From the NCBI RefSeq assembly GCF_013385635.1, contig NZ_JACAPR010000007.1, forward strand, positions 465,427 to 529,426: a stretch of 64,000 nucleotides of DNA. The letters run 5' to 3'. The DNA is from Pseudomonas gingeri. GTDB taxonomy: Bacteria > Pseudomonadota > Gammaproteobacteria > Pseudomonadales > Pseudomonadaceae. Positions 28,229 to 37,321 of the stretch are shown one piece after another. The first letter of the stretch is position 1; the number at the start of each line of letters is the position of its first letter. The position numbers and the translations under genes were made by a program. Under the pieces are notes generated by a model. It made no database searches. It had not been told where the DNA came from and worked only from the letters and a program-made list of their open reading frames with translations.

Positions 28229-28948
28229 TCAACCGATGCTGACCACGACCTCGGTGGCGGGCGAGCGTTTCGACCAGTTGCCGACCACGTCATGGACCTC
28301 GTAGCGCACCGGCAGCTTGCTTGAGTCGCCGACGGCCTCGATGATCTGCGGCGGAATCGGGATAACCACCTCCATGCCGGCTTCCGCCGCTGTCAGCGGA
28401 GGGTGGTCGACCGTCGATTCGGCCCAACTGACCCGGATCCGATCGCCTTCGCTCATCTGCTCGTAGGGCGTGACGATCACCCGCACGCCCTGCGGGTCGA
28501 CGATCACGGCTGGCGGCTGCACCCGGGGCGGGCGCAGGGCTTCGTTCTCGTAAGGCGTGGCCGGATCGATATCGATGCCGCCGGGGGCTTCCAGCTTGAC
28601 GCGGATGTGGGTGATGTCGGAGTCCTGCGAGGTACTGCCGGGAAACGGGGTGAAGCGATAGCGAACCGGCACCGGATCCCTGGCCGACTCGATGTTTCCG
28701 GTATCCACCGCCAGGGTGACGAAGTCATTGATCGGTGGCGCGTCCCTCGGGTGATCGTAGCTGCTGACGGGGTCCGCGATTGCCCCCCAGTACAGGTCGA
28801 TATGATCCAGGGGCTTGAGGTCCAACGGCCCCACCAGCACGGGCAGGGGTTTTGCCGGGTCGGCTACGTCAATGGCACCGATTCCGGCGGGATTGACGCT
28901 GAGGATCACCGGTTGATCCAGGTTTCTTGGGCTGATGTATTCAGACAT
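28229..28948 (-). CDS. Two-module Ig-like protein, paralogue of the giant protein's centre
   Basis: A 239-residue protein that aligns end to end with residues about 1345-1590 of the giant protein. Shared stretches include DPAKPLPVLVGPLDLKPLDH, IDLYWG, the VRYRFTPFPGS stretch, the IVDPQGVRVIVTPYEQMSEG segment and VRYEVHDVVGNWSK. It contains two Ig-like modules with the W-G motif near residues 52 and 170. No signal peptide is present. GGAG precedes the ATG. It is the last gene of a three-gene leftward operon, 33 bases after the 606-residue gene. Its function is unknown. Confidence 0.8.
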   Translation of the reverse strand: MSEYISPRNLDQPVILSVNPAGIGAIDVADPAKPLPVLVGPLDLKPLDHIDLYWGAIADPVSSYDHPRDAPPINDFVTLAVDTGNIESARDPVPVRYRFTPFPGSTSQDSDITHIRVKLEAPGGIDIDPATPYENEALRPPRVQPPAVIVDPQGVRVIVTPYEQMSEGDRIRVSWAESTVDHPPLTAAEAGMEVVIPIPPQIIEAVGDSSKLPVRYEVHDVVGNWSKRSPATEVVVSIG

Positions 28949-28981
28949 GATGAAGGCTCCAGAAAGAGAAAAGACAGGTGG

Positions 28982-30802
28982 TCACTGCCCGCGTGCCTCG
29001 GGGCACCTGCCGGACACACGCATATCCACATAGGCGCTGCGCCGCTTTGAACGACCGATGCCGGTGAGGCTTTCCACGCTGAACGTGGCCTCGGCATGGC
29101 CATAGCAATTGCTGTCCAGCACCGCGCGCGGCACCTTCAGGTCGTAGCCATCGCGAACCTGTTCCTCGGTCAGTGGAGCGGACGTGTATGGCCACTGGTT
29201 TTTCGGATTGCCGCCCACCAGTTGGTCGAAGCCTTCGTAAAGGAAATGGATGACATCGCCTGGCCTGATGTTCAGATACGGGGCGATATGGACCGGTGCG
29301 CCGTCCTGGCCGTTGATCGTATTGATTGCACCATGCTCGTTCAGGTCGGTGAAGACCGGGGCTTCCGGTCCGTTCGGACCACCGGGCAGTTCATCCCGGG
29401 AACGGACGATGATGCCTTGTTCCGGCGACCTGGAAGTATTCGGATTGCCGGCCTGGGTGATGGTGTACTGCACGCGTATATCGGTGCCGGTGCCCACCGG
29501 GCGGAAACGGTTGTTGGGCACCGCCAGGTTCAGGTCGCGGGCGGCGCTGACATCGCCTGCGGTGATGCGATAGGGCGGTTCGAACATCGCCTGGCCGCCC
29601 CAGGTCAACTGGATGAGCTGCCCTTCGACGAACGCGGGGTTCCAGGCGATGATGGCGCTCGCGTCCCGTTCGAAGTCGTTCTCGTCGATCAGGTTGTCCA
29701 CGGCCTCGGGCGAGGCGCCGCGAATGATCGGTCGCGCCATGTCGCCGGGCACCGGCAGCCTGGCCCTGACGACGATATCCAGCGGCAACGAGTAACCGAC
29801 GACATGACCGTTGCGGCTGACCTCATAGCCCAGGCGGATGTCACCGTCGCCGGCCTGTTCGATGGTTTCGAAGGCCACGTCGATACGCAGGATGATCGGC
29901 TGGCCGATGGTTGCCGGGTCGAAGGGACCCAGAGCCACGCTGCCCCAGTGCAGGAGAATCTGATCGCCGTCTTCCACCAGGTCCGAAGTGGGGATCCAGA
30001 CTTCGATACCGGCCTGGGCCTGTTCGTGGCTGATCGGCTCGACATAGCCATCGATGATTGGCGCGGGCAGGTCGAGCACCGGTTCATTGAGCAGCAGGAG
30101 AACGTTTGTGGCGGTCGAGTCCTGTGAGCGGTTGCCGGCCCGATCCGTGACGGTGTAGAGCACCGGTCCGTTGAAATCGCCCAGCGACTCGAGAAAGGCG
30201 CGGGAAAACTCGATGATCACCTCCCGGGGCTCTATGTCACCCTCTTCGACCCTGCCGCCAGGCCCTTCGGTATCGCCCCAGAAGGTGCGGATCCTGTCAC
30301 CGATGGCGAAACCGCTATAGCCGTGGACGGTGCCCGGCAGCACATCGCCCAGTTGCGTCAGCTCTTCCGAGGTGAGGCCGTCGTTGACCTGTGGCGGGAA
30401 ATCGAGAGGACCGAGGGTTGTGGGATGGCCGGGGGCGGTGGTGTCGATTTCGAGAAGGTAGGGGAGGGAATCAACGAATTCCTGGCTGATGGTGTCTGTA
30501 ATTCGGTAGGCCAGTTGATATTTGCCTTCGACAAGGAGTTCGATAGGAACATCCCGTGTCAATGTATCCCCGGGGCTGTCCGTGGGTTTGATGAACTCTC
30601 TGGTACCTATCAGTTGCCCCTCCCTGAGCAATTGATAGGTTTCGTCGACCGAAGCATTGTTCCATACCTTGAAGGTAACGGGTAACGGGTTGTCGAGAGC
30701 ACTTACAGGTAGTAATCCATCTTCCAGTGCCAATGGGATATCGGGCCGTTCTGGTTGCGATTCTTTAGTGGTTTGGAAGTTTTTTTTGGTTGTCATGTTC
30801 AT
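28982..30802 (-). CDS. Four-module Ig-like repeat protein (606 residues)
   Basis: An unknown protein with an N-terminal domain (GLLPVSALDNPLPVTFKVW, then LLEIDTTAPGHP near 125) and four Ig-like modules whose signatures fall near residues 169, 282, 397 and 517 (AIGDRIRTFWG, EDGDQILLHWG, VEGQLIQLTWG, RPGDVIHFLYEG). VTDRAGNRSQ near 220 is typical of bacterial Ig-like folds. There is no signal peptide or anchor. AAGGAAA is well placed before the ATG. It is clearly paralogous to the 637- and 617-residue proteins nearby. Confidence 0.8.
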   Translation of the reverse strand: MNMTTKKNFQTTKESQPERPDIPLALEDGLLPVSALDNPLPVTFKVWNNASVDETYQLLREGQLIGTREFIKPTDSPGDTLTRDVPIELLVEGKYQLAYRITDTISQEFVDSLPYLLEIDTTAPGHPTTLGPLDFPPQVNDGLTSEELTQLGDVLPGTVHGYSGFAIGDRIRTFWGDTEGPGGRVEEGDIEPREVIIEFSRAFLESLGDFNGPVLYTVTDRAGNRSQDSTATNVLLLLNEPVLDLPAPIIDGYVEPISHEQAQAGIEVWIPTSDLVEDGDQILLHWGSVALGPFDPATIGQPIILRIDVAFETIEQAGDGDIRLGYEVSRNGHVVGYSLPLDIVVRARLPVPGDMARPIIRGASPEAVDNLIDENDFERDASAIIAWNPAFVEGQLIQLTWGGQAMFEPPYRITAGDVSAARDLNLAVPNNRFRPVGTGTDIRVQYTITQAGNPNTSRSPEQGIIVRSRDELPGGPNGPEAPVFTDLNEHGAINTINGQDGAPVHIAPYLNIRPGDVIHFLYEGFDQLVGGNPKNQWPYTSAPLTEEQVRDGYDLKVPRAVLDSNCYGHAEATFSVESLTGIGRSKRRSAYVDMRVSGRCPEARGQ

Positions 30803-30901
30803 GGTTTTTCCTTGTTTGCATGCGGCCTTCCCGCGCAGACCGCATGCAGGGAGAGTTGCTCGGAGAAAGTTAACTGTTGAAGTTAAGATTAATGGTGTGA
30901 G

Positions 30902-32815
30902 TTACCAGGGGTAATCGCATCCTACGACAGGACGACTCATTTTTACGGGGGCTGATCCCATAAGAGAGTTGGCAGGTTCCTGATTATGTTCGGGGCGTGG
31001 TTCAACACGATAGGTAATCTGTGCCCGCCCTACGCAAATACTCATCAGGTTGGCACGTGGGACTTGAAAGGTCAGGCCGGTACCAATGTTTGTAGGATTG
31101 ATTGTTTCGGTTTTTTCATAGCGTGCCTCTTCGATAGGAGCGCCTGCTTCATCGAAGCCTTCGAAAGTCAGAGTGATATCGTGGTAAAGGCGGATATTTT
31201 CATAAGGCCTGATCAGCACAGGGGTATATTCGGGATTCAACCCCGGAATGATATGGCCTGTGTCAGATAAACGTGTGAATACCGGTTCCTGAAGACCCAT
31301 CTCTCCACCGGGCTGTTCCATTTTCGAACGAACGATTACCGATTGTGTGGGTGACATGGCCGGATTGGGGTTTGTATCACGTGTTACCGTGTAGTAAACC
31401 GGAATTGCGGCACCGGTACCTTGGGTCTTGATAATCGAGTTTTCAACCGGAATATCGAGGTCGGAGCCGGCATTAAAGTCGGCCTGTGTGATTTGATACC
31501 ATTGTTCCTGTGATTGCTGGCCCCAGTGAAGGTTGAGATAGTCGTTGACTCTCAGCCCATTGGTCCAGCGGAAGATGGCCCTTGCGTCCAGTTCGTAGTC
31601 ATCCGGGTCAATGAGGTTGTCTTGCCCGTTCGGATTGCCGCTGGTGCCCTGGATTGTCAGAGGCTGAAGGCGTTCTTCTGGAACGGGCAGGGTCAGGTAG
31701 ACAGTAACAGGCAGAGACTGCGAGGTTCCGATCAGTTGTCCATTATGGCGAACCTCGTACTTGACGTTGACGGTGGCCTCAGGGAACTGATTGATAATGT
31801 CGAATTGAAGGACCGGGGAAAGGATTGGGTCCTTATCTTCATCACCTTCCTGGACCGGTATTTCGGGCAGTGGGTTTGTATCTCCCCAATAGACGGTAAT
31901 ACGGTTCCCAGGTGCTGCCCCCGGATAGTTTGGAATATCGACAGTGACACCGCTTTGCGCGTCATCGTAGTCGATCAGCCCGCCCTGTTCCGGGCTGGCC
32001 TGTTCGACGATCGGCAGGGGCAGGTCGTTGGGGATATCGGCCAACAGCAACTTGATCTGGCGAGCCAGGGAGCGAGGCGAAACGTTGCCCGAGCGATCGG
32101 TGATGATATAGGTCACCGGCGATTCGGCGCTTCCGACCTCGGACTCGACACCTTCCAGAAATTCCCGACTGAAGGAAATAGGAACCTCCCGCGGTTTCAT
32201 GTCTTCTTTCTGGACGACCTCGGCTGGTCCTTCAATATCCCCCCAGTAGGTCTGAATGATATCGCCCACGGCAATGGTGCTATAGCTGCTGACAATCACG
32301 TCGAGTTTGTCACCCATCGCGGTCAGTTCGGCGGAAGTCAGGCCATCATCGGCTTGCACGGGGAAAGCTATCGGGCCGTGGCTTGGCAATCCCGGACGAG
32401 TGGTGTCGATCTCCAGTAAATATTCAAAAGAAGGTGTCGGCTCCATACTGACCTTGTCATAGATCACGTAGCTGAGTTTGTATTTTTTATCGGTAGGATT
32501 CTCAGGGTCATTTTTTTCCACGAGAAATTCTTGCGGAACATATAACTTCAAGTGACGATTCGGATTGGCAAGATCGTCATCGGTAACATCGACGTACTCG
32601 TCAAATGGCTCACCTTCCCACAGCAATCTGTATTGGTGATCCTTGCTGGCGTCAGCCCATAACTCAAATGTGACGGCAAGAGGCTCATTCAGAGCGGAAA
32701 TCGGCAGTAGTCCATCGGGGAATGCGAGTTCCACATCAGGTTTGCTTGCTTCTTTTGGGATTGATCGCGTGTATTTTTTCCGATCTAGAATGAGCGAGCT
32801 TTTTTTTGTACACAT
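30902..32815 (-). CDS. Four-module Ig-like repeat protein (637 residues)
   Basis: Paralogue of the 606- and 617-residue proteins. After a lysine-rich start (MCTKKSSLILDRKKYTRS) comes the shared N-terminal domain (FPDGLLPISALNEPLAVTFE, LLEIDTTRPGLP), then four modules with signatures near residues 187, 305, 425 and 547 (AVGDIIQTYWG, APGNRITVYWG, RVNDYLNLHWG, ITLTFEG). AAGGATT lies before the ATG. The DNA is visibly richer in A and T than its neighbours and uses A/T-ending codons more often, suggesting recent acquisition. It is first in the three-gene operon. Confidence 0.8.
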   Translation of the reverse strand: MCTKKSSLILDRKKYTRSIPKEASKPDVELAFPDGLLPISALNEPLAVTFELWADASKDHQYRLLWEGEPFDEYVDVTDDDLANPNRHLKLYVPQEFLVEKNDPENPTDKKYKLSYVIYDKVSMEPTPSFEYLLEIDTTRPGLPSHGPIAFPVQADDGLTSAELTAMGDKLDVIVSSYSTIAVGDIIQTYWGDIEGPAEVVQKEDMKPREVPISFSREFLEGVESEVGSAESPVTYIITDRSGNVSPRSLARQIKLLLADIPNDLPLPIVEQASPEQGGLIDYDDAQSGVTVDIPNYPGAAPGNRITVYWGDTNPLPEIPVQEGDEDKDPILSPVLQFDIINQFPEATVNVKYEVRHNGQLIGTSQSLPVTVYLTLPVPEERLQPLTIQGTSGNPNGQDNLIDPDDYELDARAIFRWTNGLRVNDYLNLHWGQQSQEQWYQITQADFNAGSDLDIPVENSIIKTQGTGAAIPVYYTVTRDTNPNPAMSPTQSVIVRSKMEQPGGEMGLQEPVFTRLSDTGHIIPGLNPEYTPVLIRPYENIRLYHDITLTFEGFDEAGAPIEEARYEKTETINPTNIGTGLTFQVPRANLMSICVGRAQITYRVEPRPEHNQEPANSLMGSAPVKMSRPVVGCDYPW

Positions 32816-33129
32816 ATTTTAATCCTTAAGATAATGGCTGTTTAAGTTTTTGGCGGCTGTTATGAGGGTGTTGTTGGTGGCCGCCATTTTTGAAACGTAG
32901 ATAGAAAATTCTCTATCTGGGTTTCACGTAATCGCCATATCGAGGATGTGTCAAGAGGTGCTCTATAATTATTTTTTCTTTCTGCAAGAGTCGCCAAGGA
33001 GTTTTCCGAAAGGAAGATTCCTATGTTGATTGGGATATTTCTTACATTATTATCTGGTTGTTTTCATATTAAGGCGCAAATGTTTTTCATCCAATGATCA
33101 CCTCTTATTTCATGTCGGAGAAGGAAGTG
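32816..33129. other. AT-rich divergent intergenic region
   Basis: About 310 bases between the leftward 637-residue gene and the rightward autotransporter gene. It is much more AT-rich than the rest of the window and has no convincing ORF. It must contain both promoters, and such AT-rich stretches in Pseudomonas accessory regions are typical targets of MvaT/H-NS-like silencing (inference). No Anr-type box was found; TTGATTGGGATATT near 33023 is only a half match. Confidence 0.6.
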
Positions 33130-35391
33130 ATGTTTTGTATGAAAGACAGATTGTCCAGCGCCAGAGAGGCAGATGTCATAGCCGGGAAGATTTGCCTGTT
33201 GCTGGGCACTTTGTTGGGGCTTCAAGTGAGCAGTGCCCACGCGCAAACAGACGTGGAAAATGAGACGAGAGGAACGGTGAGCAACAGATGGGAGATTTTG
33301 ACCGCCGAAAGTAACGTCGAATCGTGGAATGTCCTGAACCGAGGGATACTGGAAATTATTGAAGGAGGAGCGGCGAATTCGATCCGTGTGAGTGAAGCCG
33401 GTCAGGTCAGAATCAATAATGGCCGGGTTGATGGAGGTATAACATTGGAGGCCTCCAGAGCCATTATCGAACGAGGGAACATCAGCAATAGCACCGGGGC
33501 GGCCTTGCGGGTGGAAACAGTGAGCACGTCCACCTCAAGAGATCCTTCTCGGGCAAGTATCAAGGACAGCACGCTTTCCGGGGCAGGGATGGGGATAGGG
33601 GTTGCAGCGCTGGGCCAGTTGAGCCTCGATAATACGCAGGTGTTCGGACATGATTTTGCGGGTGTGGGTGGCTTGGGTATCCGGATTCTCGGTGCTACGT
33701 TGACGATGACCAACAACAGTTATGTCCAGGGCGGTTCGACAGGCTTGGAGATCCATGGCCGGACAGCGATGCCAGGAGGCCCCGTGATTCCGACCCCGGC
33801 CGATGTCGTCGTTGACAACTCCACGATCGAGGGGTTGACCGGACCGGCGATTTCAACCGCAGAGGCTGCGATTGGAAATATCACCATCCAGAACGGCTCT
33901 CGTCTTCTGGCTGGCAACGGCAATCTGTTGGAAGTCAAGGAGGCGAGCGTTATCGGTTTCACTGCGGATAACAGCACGCTCACCGGCGATCTGGTCGCCG
34001 ACGACACCAGCAGCCTGGATGTCACCCTGCAAAACAATGCCCAGCTCACCGGTAACCTGATCAACACCAATAGCGTGGCCATCAACAGTGGAGCGAACTG
34101 GACGATGGTCGACGATGCCGAGGTCAAGTCGTTGTCCATGGGCGGCGGCAGTGTGACCCTGGGCTCGGCCGAGCAGTTCTACACCCTGTCCCTGGGCGAG
34201 TTGTCCGGGACCGGGATGTTCAATATGCATGTCAACCTGTTGGACAACACGGGCGATCTGCTGGACATCAATGGCGAGGCCCATGGCGACTTCCTGCTGA
34301 ATATCCAGAACACCGGCCTGGAGCCCAACTCCCCCGAGATCACCCCGCTGCATGTGGTGCATACCGAAGGTGGCAGTGCCGTGTTCGACGTGGTCGGCGG
34401 CAGTGTCGATATCGGCGTCTATTCCTATCAGCTGGAAAAGCAGGGAGATGACTGGTTTATCGTTGGCGCCGGCAAGACCATCAGCCCCTCGACCCAGGCA
34501 GCGCTGGGCCTGTTCAGTGTCGGGCCGACCGTCTGGTATGGCGAACTGGCGACCTTGCGCAATCGGATGGGCGAGATACGTAGCAGTGGCGAGGGTGGTG
34601 GCTGGATTCGCGGTTATGGCAACCAGTACAACGTCAGCGCGGACGCCGGGTTTGCCTACAAGCAACGCCAGAAAGGCTTGTCGCTCGGGGTCGACCTGCC
34701 CGTACCGGTGGGCAATGGGCAACTGTTGGTCGGGGTCATGGCCGGTCATAGCGAGTCCGACCTGAGCCTGAGCCGCGGTACTGCCGGCAAGGTCGACAGC
34801 GGTTATGTCGGGGCCTACGGCACCTGGTTGACGGAAGAGGGCTACTACCTGGATGCGGTGGCCAAGCTGAACCGCTTTCGCAACAAGGCGGATGTCTCGA
34901 TGACCAATGGCGTCAAGGCCAAGGGCAGCTATGACAACTTTGCCTATGGCGGTTCACTGGAGTTCGGCAAGCACATCAGGTTGCAGGACTCGATGTTTGT
35001 CGAACCCTACGCCCAGCTGTCCACGGTCAACGTCAAGGGTGACAGCTATACCCTGGACAATGGCCTGCGGGCGAAGAACGACCATACGCTGTCCGTGCTC
35101 GGCAAGGCGGGCGCGACGCTGGGACGCAACCTGGAACTCAGCGATGGCGGCCTGTTGCAGCCTTATCTGCGCGCGGCGATGGTCCATGAGTTCTCCCGCA
35201 GGGGCAATACGGTGAAGGTCAACGATGTGTCCTTTGACAACAACCTGTTCGGGACCCGTGCCGAACTGGGCGTCGGGGTCTCGGCGGCTTTGTCGAAGAA
35301 CCTGCAACTGCATGCGAACTTCGACTACATGAAGGGCGAGCACATCGAGCAGCCCTGGGGTGTGAATATCGGTATGCGCTACGGTTTCTGA
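33130..35391 (+). CDS. Type Va autotransporter, pertactin-like passenger
   Basis: A 753-residue secreted or surface protein. A long signal peptide ends about AHA-QTD (near residue 39). The passenger (about 40-460) is rich in short beta-helix rungs (NNGRVDGGITLEA, LDNTQVFGHD) and ends in a pertactin-like junction (GTGMFNMHVNLLDNTGDLLD). From about residue 490 an autotransporter beta-barrel begins (GGGWIRGYGNQYN) and the protein ends in aromatic-rich RYGF, with Phe last as outer-membrane barrels require. GGAG at 33117-33120 fits the ATG at 33130. 33112 and 33139 are alternatives. The passenger has no visible protease triad, so an adhesin is likelier. Confidence 0.92.
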   Translation: MFCMKDRLSSAREADVIAGKICLLLGTLLGLQVSSAHAQTDVENETRGTVSNRWEILTAESNVESWNVLNRGILEIIEGGAANSIRVSEAGQVRINNGRVDGGITLEASRAIIERGNISNSTGAALRVETVSTSTSRDPSRASIKDSTLSGAGMGIGVAALGQLSLDNTQVFGHDFAGVGGLGIRILGATLTMTNNSYVQGGSTGLEIHGRTAMPGGPVIPTPADVVVDNSTIEGLTGPAISTAEAAIGNITIQNGSRLLAGNGNLLEVKEASVIGFTADNSTLTGDLVADDTSSLDVTLQNNAQLTGNLINTNSVAINSGANWTMVDDAEVKSLSMGGGSVTLGSAEQFYTLSLGELSGTGMFNMHVNLLDNTGDLLDINGEAHGDFLLNIQNTGLEPNSPEITPLHVVHTEGGSAVFDVVGGSVDIGVYSYQLEKQGDDWFIVGAGKTISPSTQAALGLFSVGPTVWYGELATLRNRMGEIRSSGEGGGWIRGYGNQYNVSADAGFAYKQRQKGLSLGVDLPVPVGNGQLLVGVMAGHSESDLSLSRGTAGKVDSGYVGAYGTWLTEEGYYLDAVAKLNRFRNKADVSMTNGVKAKGSYDNFAYGGSLEFGKHIRLQDSMFVEPYAQLSTVNVKGDSYTLDNGLRAKNDHTLSVLGKAGATLGRNLELSDGGLLQPYLRAAMVHEFSRRGNTVKVNDVSFDNNLFGTRAELGVGVSAALSKNLQLHANFDYMKGEHIEQPWGVNIGMRYGF

Positions 35392-35424
35392 TGGCCGGGC
35401 AGCACTGCCCCGGCGTTCTGCGGA

Positions 35425-35456
35425 ACCCTCGACGATCCTTCGTCGAGGGTTTTTTT
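35425..35456 (+). terminator. Rho-independent terminator of the autotransporter gene
   Basis: ACCCTCGACGA and TCGTCGAGGGT form a perfect 11-bp stem with a 4-base loop, followed by seven T residues, 33 bases after the stop codon. It separates the gene from the converging Ig-like gene. Confidence 0.95.
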
Positions 35457-35467
35457 ATGGCTGGGGA

Positions 35468-37321
35468 TCAGCGCACCGTCACGGTCGCACGCGATGAGAT
35501 ATAGACGTCGGCCGGCAACGAAGTGATCCGTCCCAGCTCGCTGATGACCTCGTAGCGCGCCCGGCCACGCCCGTGCTCGACGGCCATCAGGCGTGCCAGC
35601 GGCACCCGGAAGCGAACGCCGTGGCGGATCTCGTGGTCGGTCACCAGCCGCTCGGCGGTGAATTGCGCTTCAACGATCTCGCTGCCCCCCGTCAGGGCAT
35701 CGAAGCCGAAGAACTGCAGGACGATGCGGTCGCCGGCCTTCATGTTGCGATACGGCGTCACATGCACCACGGTGCCCTCCGGGTCCCGGCGCGGGTCGAC
35801 CACGTTGAGCACGTTGGCCCCCCTGAACACCGGTTCCAGCAACCCCGCCGAACCACCCGGCAGCTGCATCTGGAAGATCACGGCCACCGACTGCTTGGGC
35901 GAATAGGAGGTGTTCGGGTTGCCCTCGCGGGTCACGGTGTACTGTACGCAGATGTCCACTCCGCAGCCCTGTTCGGTAATCAGGCTGTTCGGGACATTGA
36001 TGACCAGGTAGCAACCGCTGTCGACATCCTGCTGGGTAATCGGGCGTACCAGCGGCTGCGTCGACTTGCCCCAGAACAGATTGATCCGGTCACCGGCCCG
36101 GAAGGCGTCGCGCCAGGCGATGACAGCGTCGGCCGACAGCTGTGCGTGGTCCTCGTCGAGGTAGTTGTCCAGCGTCCGGGCGTTGGGGTTCTTGCCCTTG
36201 ATCACCGGTGCGGCCAGTGCTTCGTTGACCACCGTCTGCGGCGTCGGGTCCTGGGGCCCGGGTAATTGCAAAAAAACCTCGAGTTCCAGGTCCGGGGACG
36301 TGAAGACCTCGCCATTGCGGCACACCTGGTAGTGCACCTTGGCCGGACCGTCGCCATGGCGCGAGATGGCCAGGTAGCGCACCATCACGTTCAGCAGCAG
36401 GGGTTTTTCCAGCTCATGGGCACTGACGACACGCCGGCCGGAGGCTTGCTCGCCGTTCCAGAACACCCGGATCTCGTCGCCAATGGCGACATGCTCGTAG
36501 CGGGGCACGGCGATTTTCACGCCGATGCGGGCGTGTACATCGTGCACCTGGCCGTCCTCGATCTGCAAGGCAACCGGGGCCGGCAGGTTGGCCGGCAGTT
36601 GCTGCAACTGCAGCTTGAGGGTGACCGGCTGCGAACGCACCGAGGTATTGCCGGCCCGGTCGCGGACGCTGTAGCTGACGGGGAAGTCGCCGTTGCCCAG
36701 TTGTTCGAGGAAGCCGCGCTCGACGGTGATCTGCACTTTGTCGGTCCCGGGTTCATCGGGCTGTACCGTGTACGCGGGGCCGGACCGTTCACCCCAGTAG
36801 CTCTGGATGACATCGCCCCATTTCATATCGAAGTAACCGGGGATGGTGGCGGTGAGCTGGTTGCCCAGTTCGATCAGCTCGCTGTTGGTCAGGCCGTCCT
36901 GGGCCAGCGCCGGGAGGATCGGGGCGGCGAGCAGTGTGCCGCCGGGTGGGGTGCGGTCGATGATAATGGAGGTTGTCTGGGATAAATGGGGCGTTGTGCC
37001 TGGAAATGTCGTAACTCTGTAGCCGAGTTGGTAGGTACCTTCGGTGGATAGCACTGTGACGGGAATTTCTGCGTACAAGATATCTCCAGGTTGTGGGGTG
37101 GATGGAGGCTGCATGGGCTCGCCGATCAGCGCGTTGTTCCAAGTGAGCTGATAGACGTCCTCGTGTGTCGCGTTGGGCCAAGTTGGAAGGGAAACGGCGA
37201 CCGGGTAATCGAGGTCATTTGTCTGCAACAGTCCGTCTTCCGGAGCTGCTTGTTTGACAGACGGGGCAATAAGACCCTGGTTCATGAGGCGAGACTGTGG
37301 AGCGTTCGCTAAATCCTTCAT
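35468..37321 (-). CDS. Four-module Ig-like repeat protein (617 residues)
   Basis: Third large paralogue. It has the shared N-terminal domain (PEDGLLQTNDLDYPVAVSLP, YQLTWNNALIGEP) and four modules with signatures near residues 170, 284, 412 and 530 (KWGDVIQSYWG, AIGDEIRVFWNG, RAGDRINLFWG, KAGDRIVLQFFG), with VRDRAGNTSVRS near 220. No signal peptide is present. A GTG at 37366 also opens the frame, but the ATG at 37321 has AGGGA seven bases ahead. It is separated from its paralogues by the oppositely oriented autotransporter gene. The product's function is unknown. Confidence 0.78.
   Translation of the reverse strand: MKDLANAPQSRLMNQGLIAPSVKQAAPEDGLLQTNDLDYPVAVSLPTWPNATHEDVYQLTWNNALIGEPMQPPSTPQPGDILYAEIPVTVLSTEGTYQLGYRVTTFPGTTPHLSQTTSIIIDRTPPGGTLLAAPILPALAQDGLTNSELIELGNQLTATIPGYFDMKWGDVIQSYWGERSGPAYTVQPDEPGTDKVQITVERGFLEQLGNGDFPVSYSVRDRAGNTSVRSQPVTLKLQLQQLPANLPAPVALQIEDGQVHDVHARIGVKIAVPRYEHVAIGDEIRVFWNGEQASGRRVVSAHELEKPLLLNVMVRYLAISRHGDGPAKVHYQVCRNGEVFTSPDLELEVFLQLPGPQDPTPQTVVNEALAAPVIKGKNPNARTLDNYLDEDHAQLSADAVIAWRDAFRAGDRINLFWGKSTQPLVRPITQQDVDSGCYLVINVPNSLITEQGCGVDICVQYTVTREGNPNTSYSPKQSVAVIFQMQLPGGSAGLLEPVFRGANVLNVVDPRRDPEGTVVHVTPYRNMKAGDRIVLQFFGFDALTGGSEIVEAQFTAERLVTDHEIRHGVRFRVPLARLMAVEHGRGRARYEVISELGRITSLPADVYISSRATVTVR

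Noticed and set aside
33023..33036. TTGATTGGGATATT upstream of the autotransporter gene as an Anr box
   Set aside because: Only the left half matches; the right half (ATATT) is too far from ATCAA.
20644..37321. Phage or integrative element explanation for the island
   Set aside because: No integrase, transposase, tRNA junction, direct repeat or phage structural gene was seen in or near the interval.
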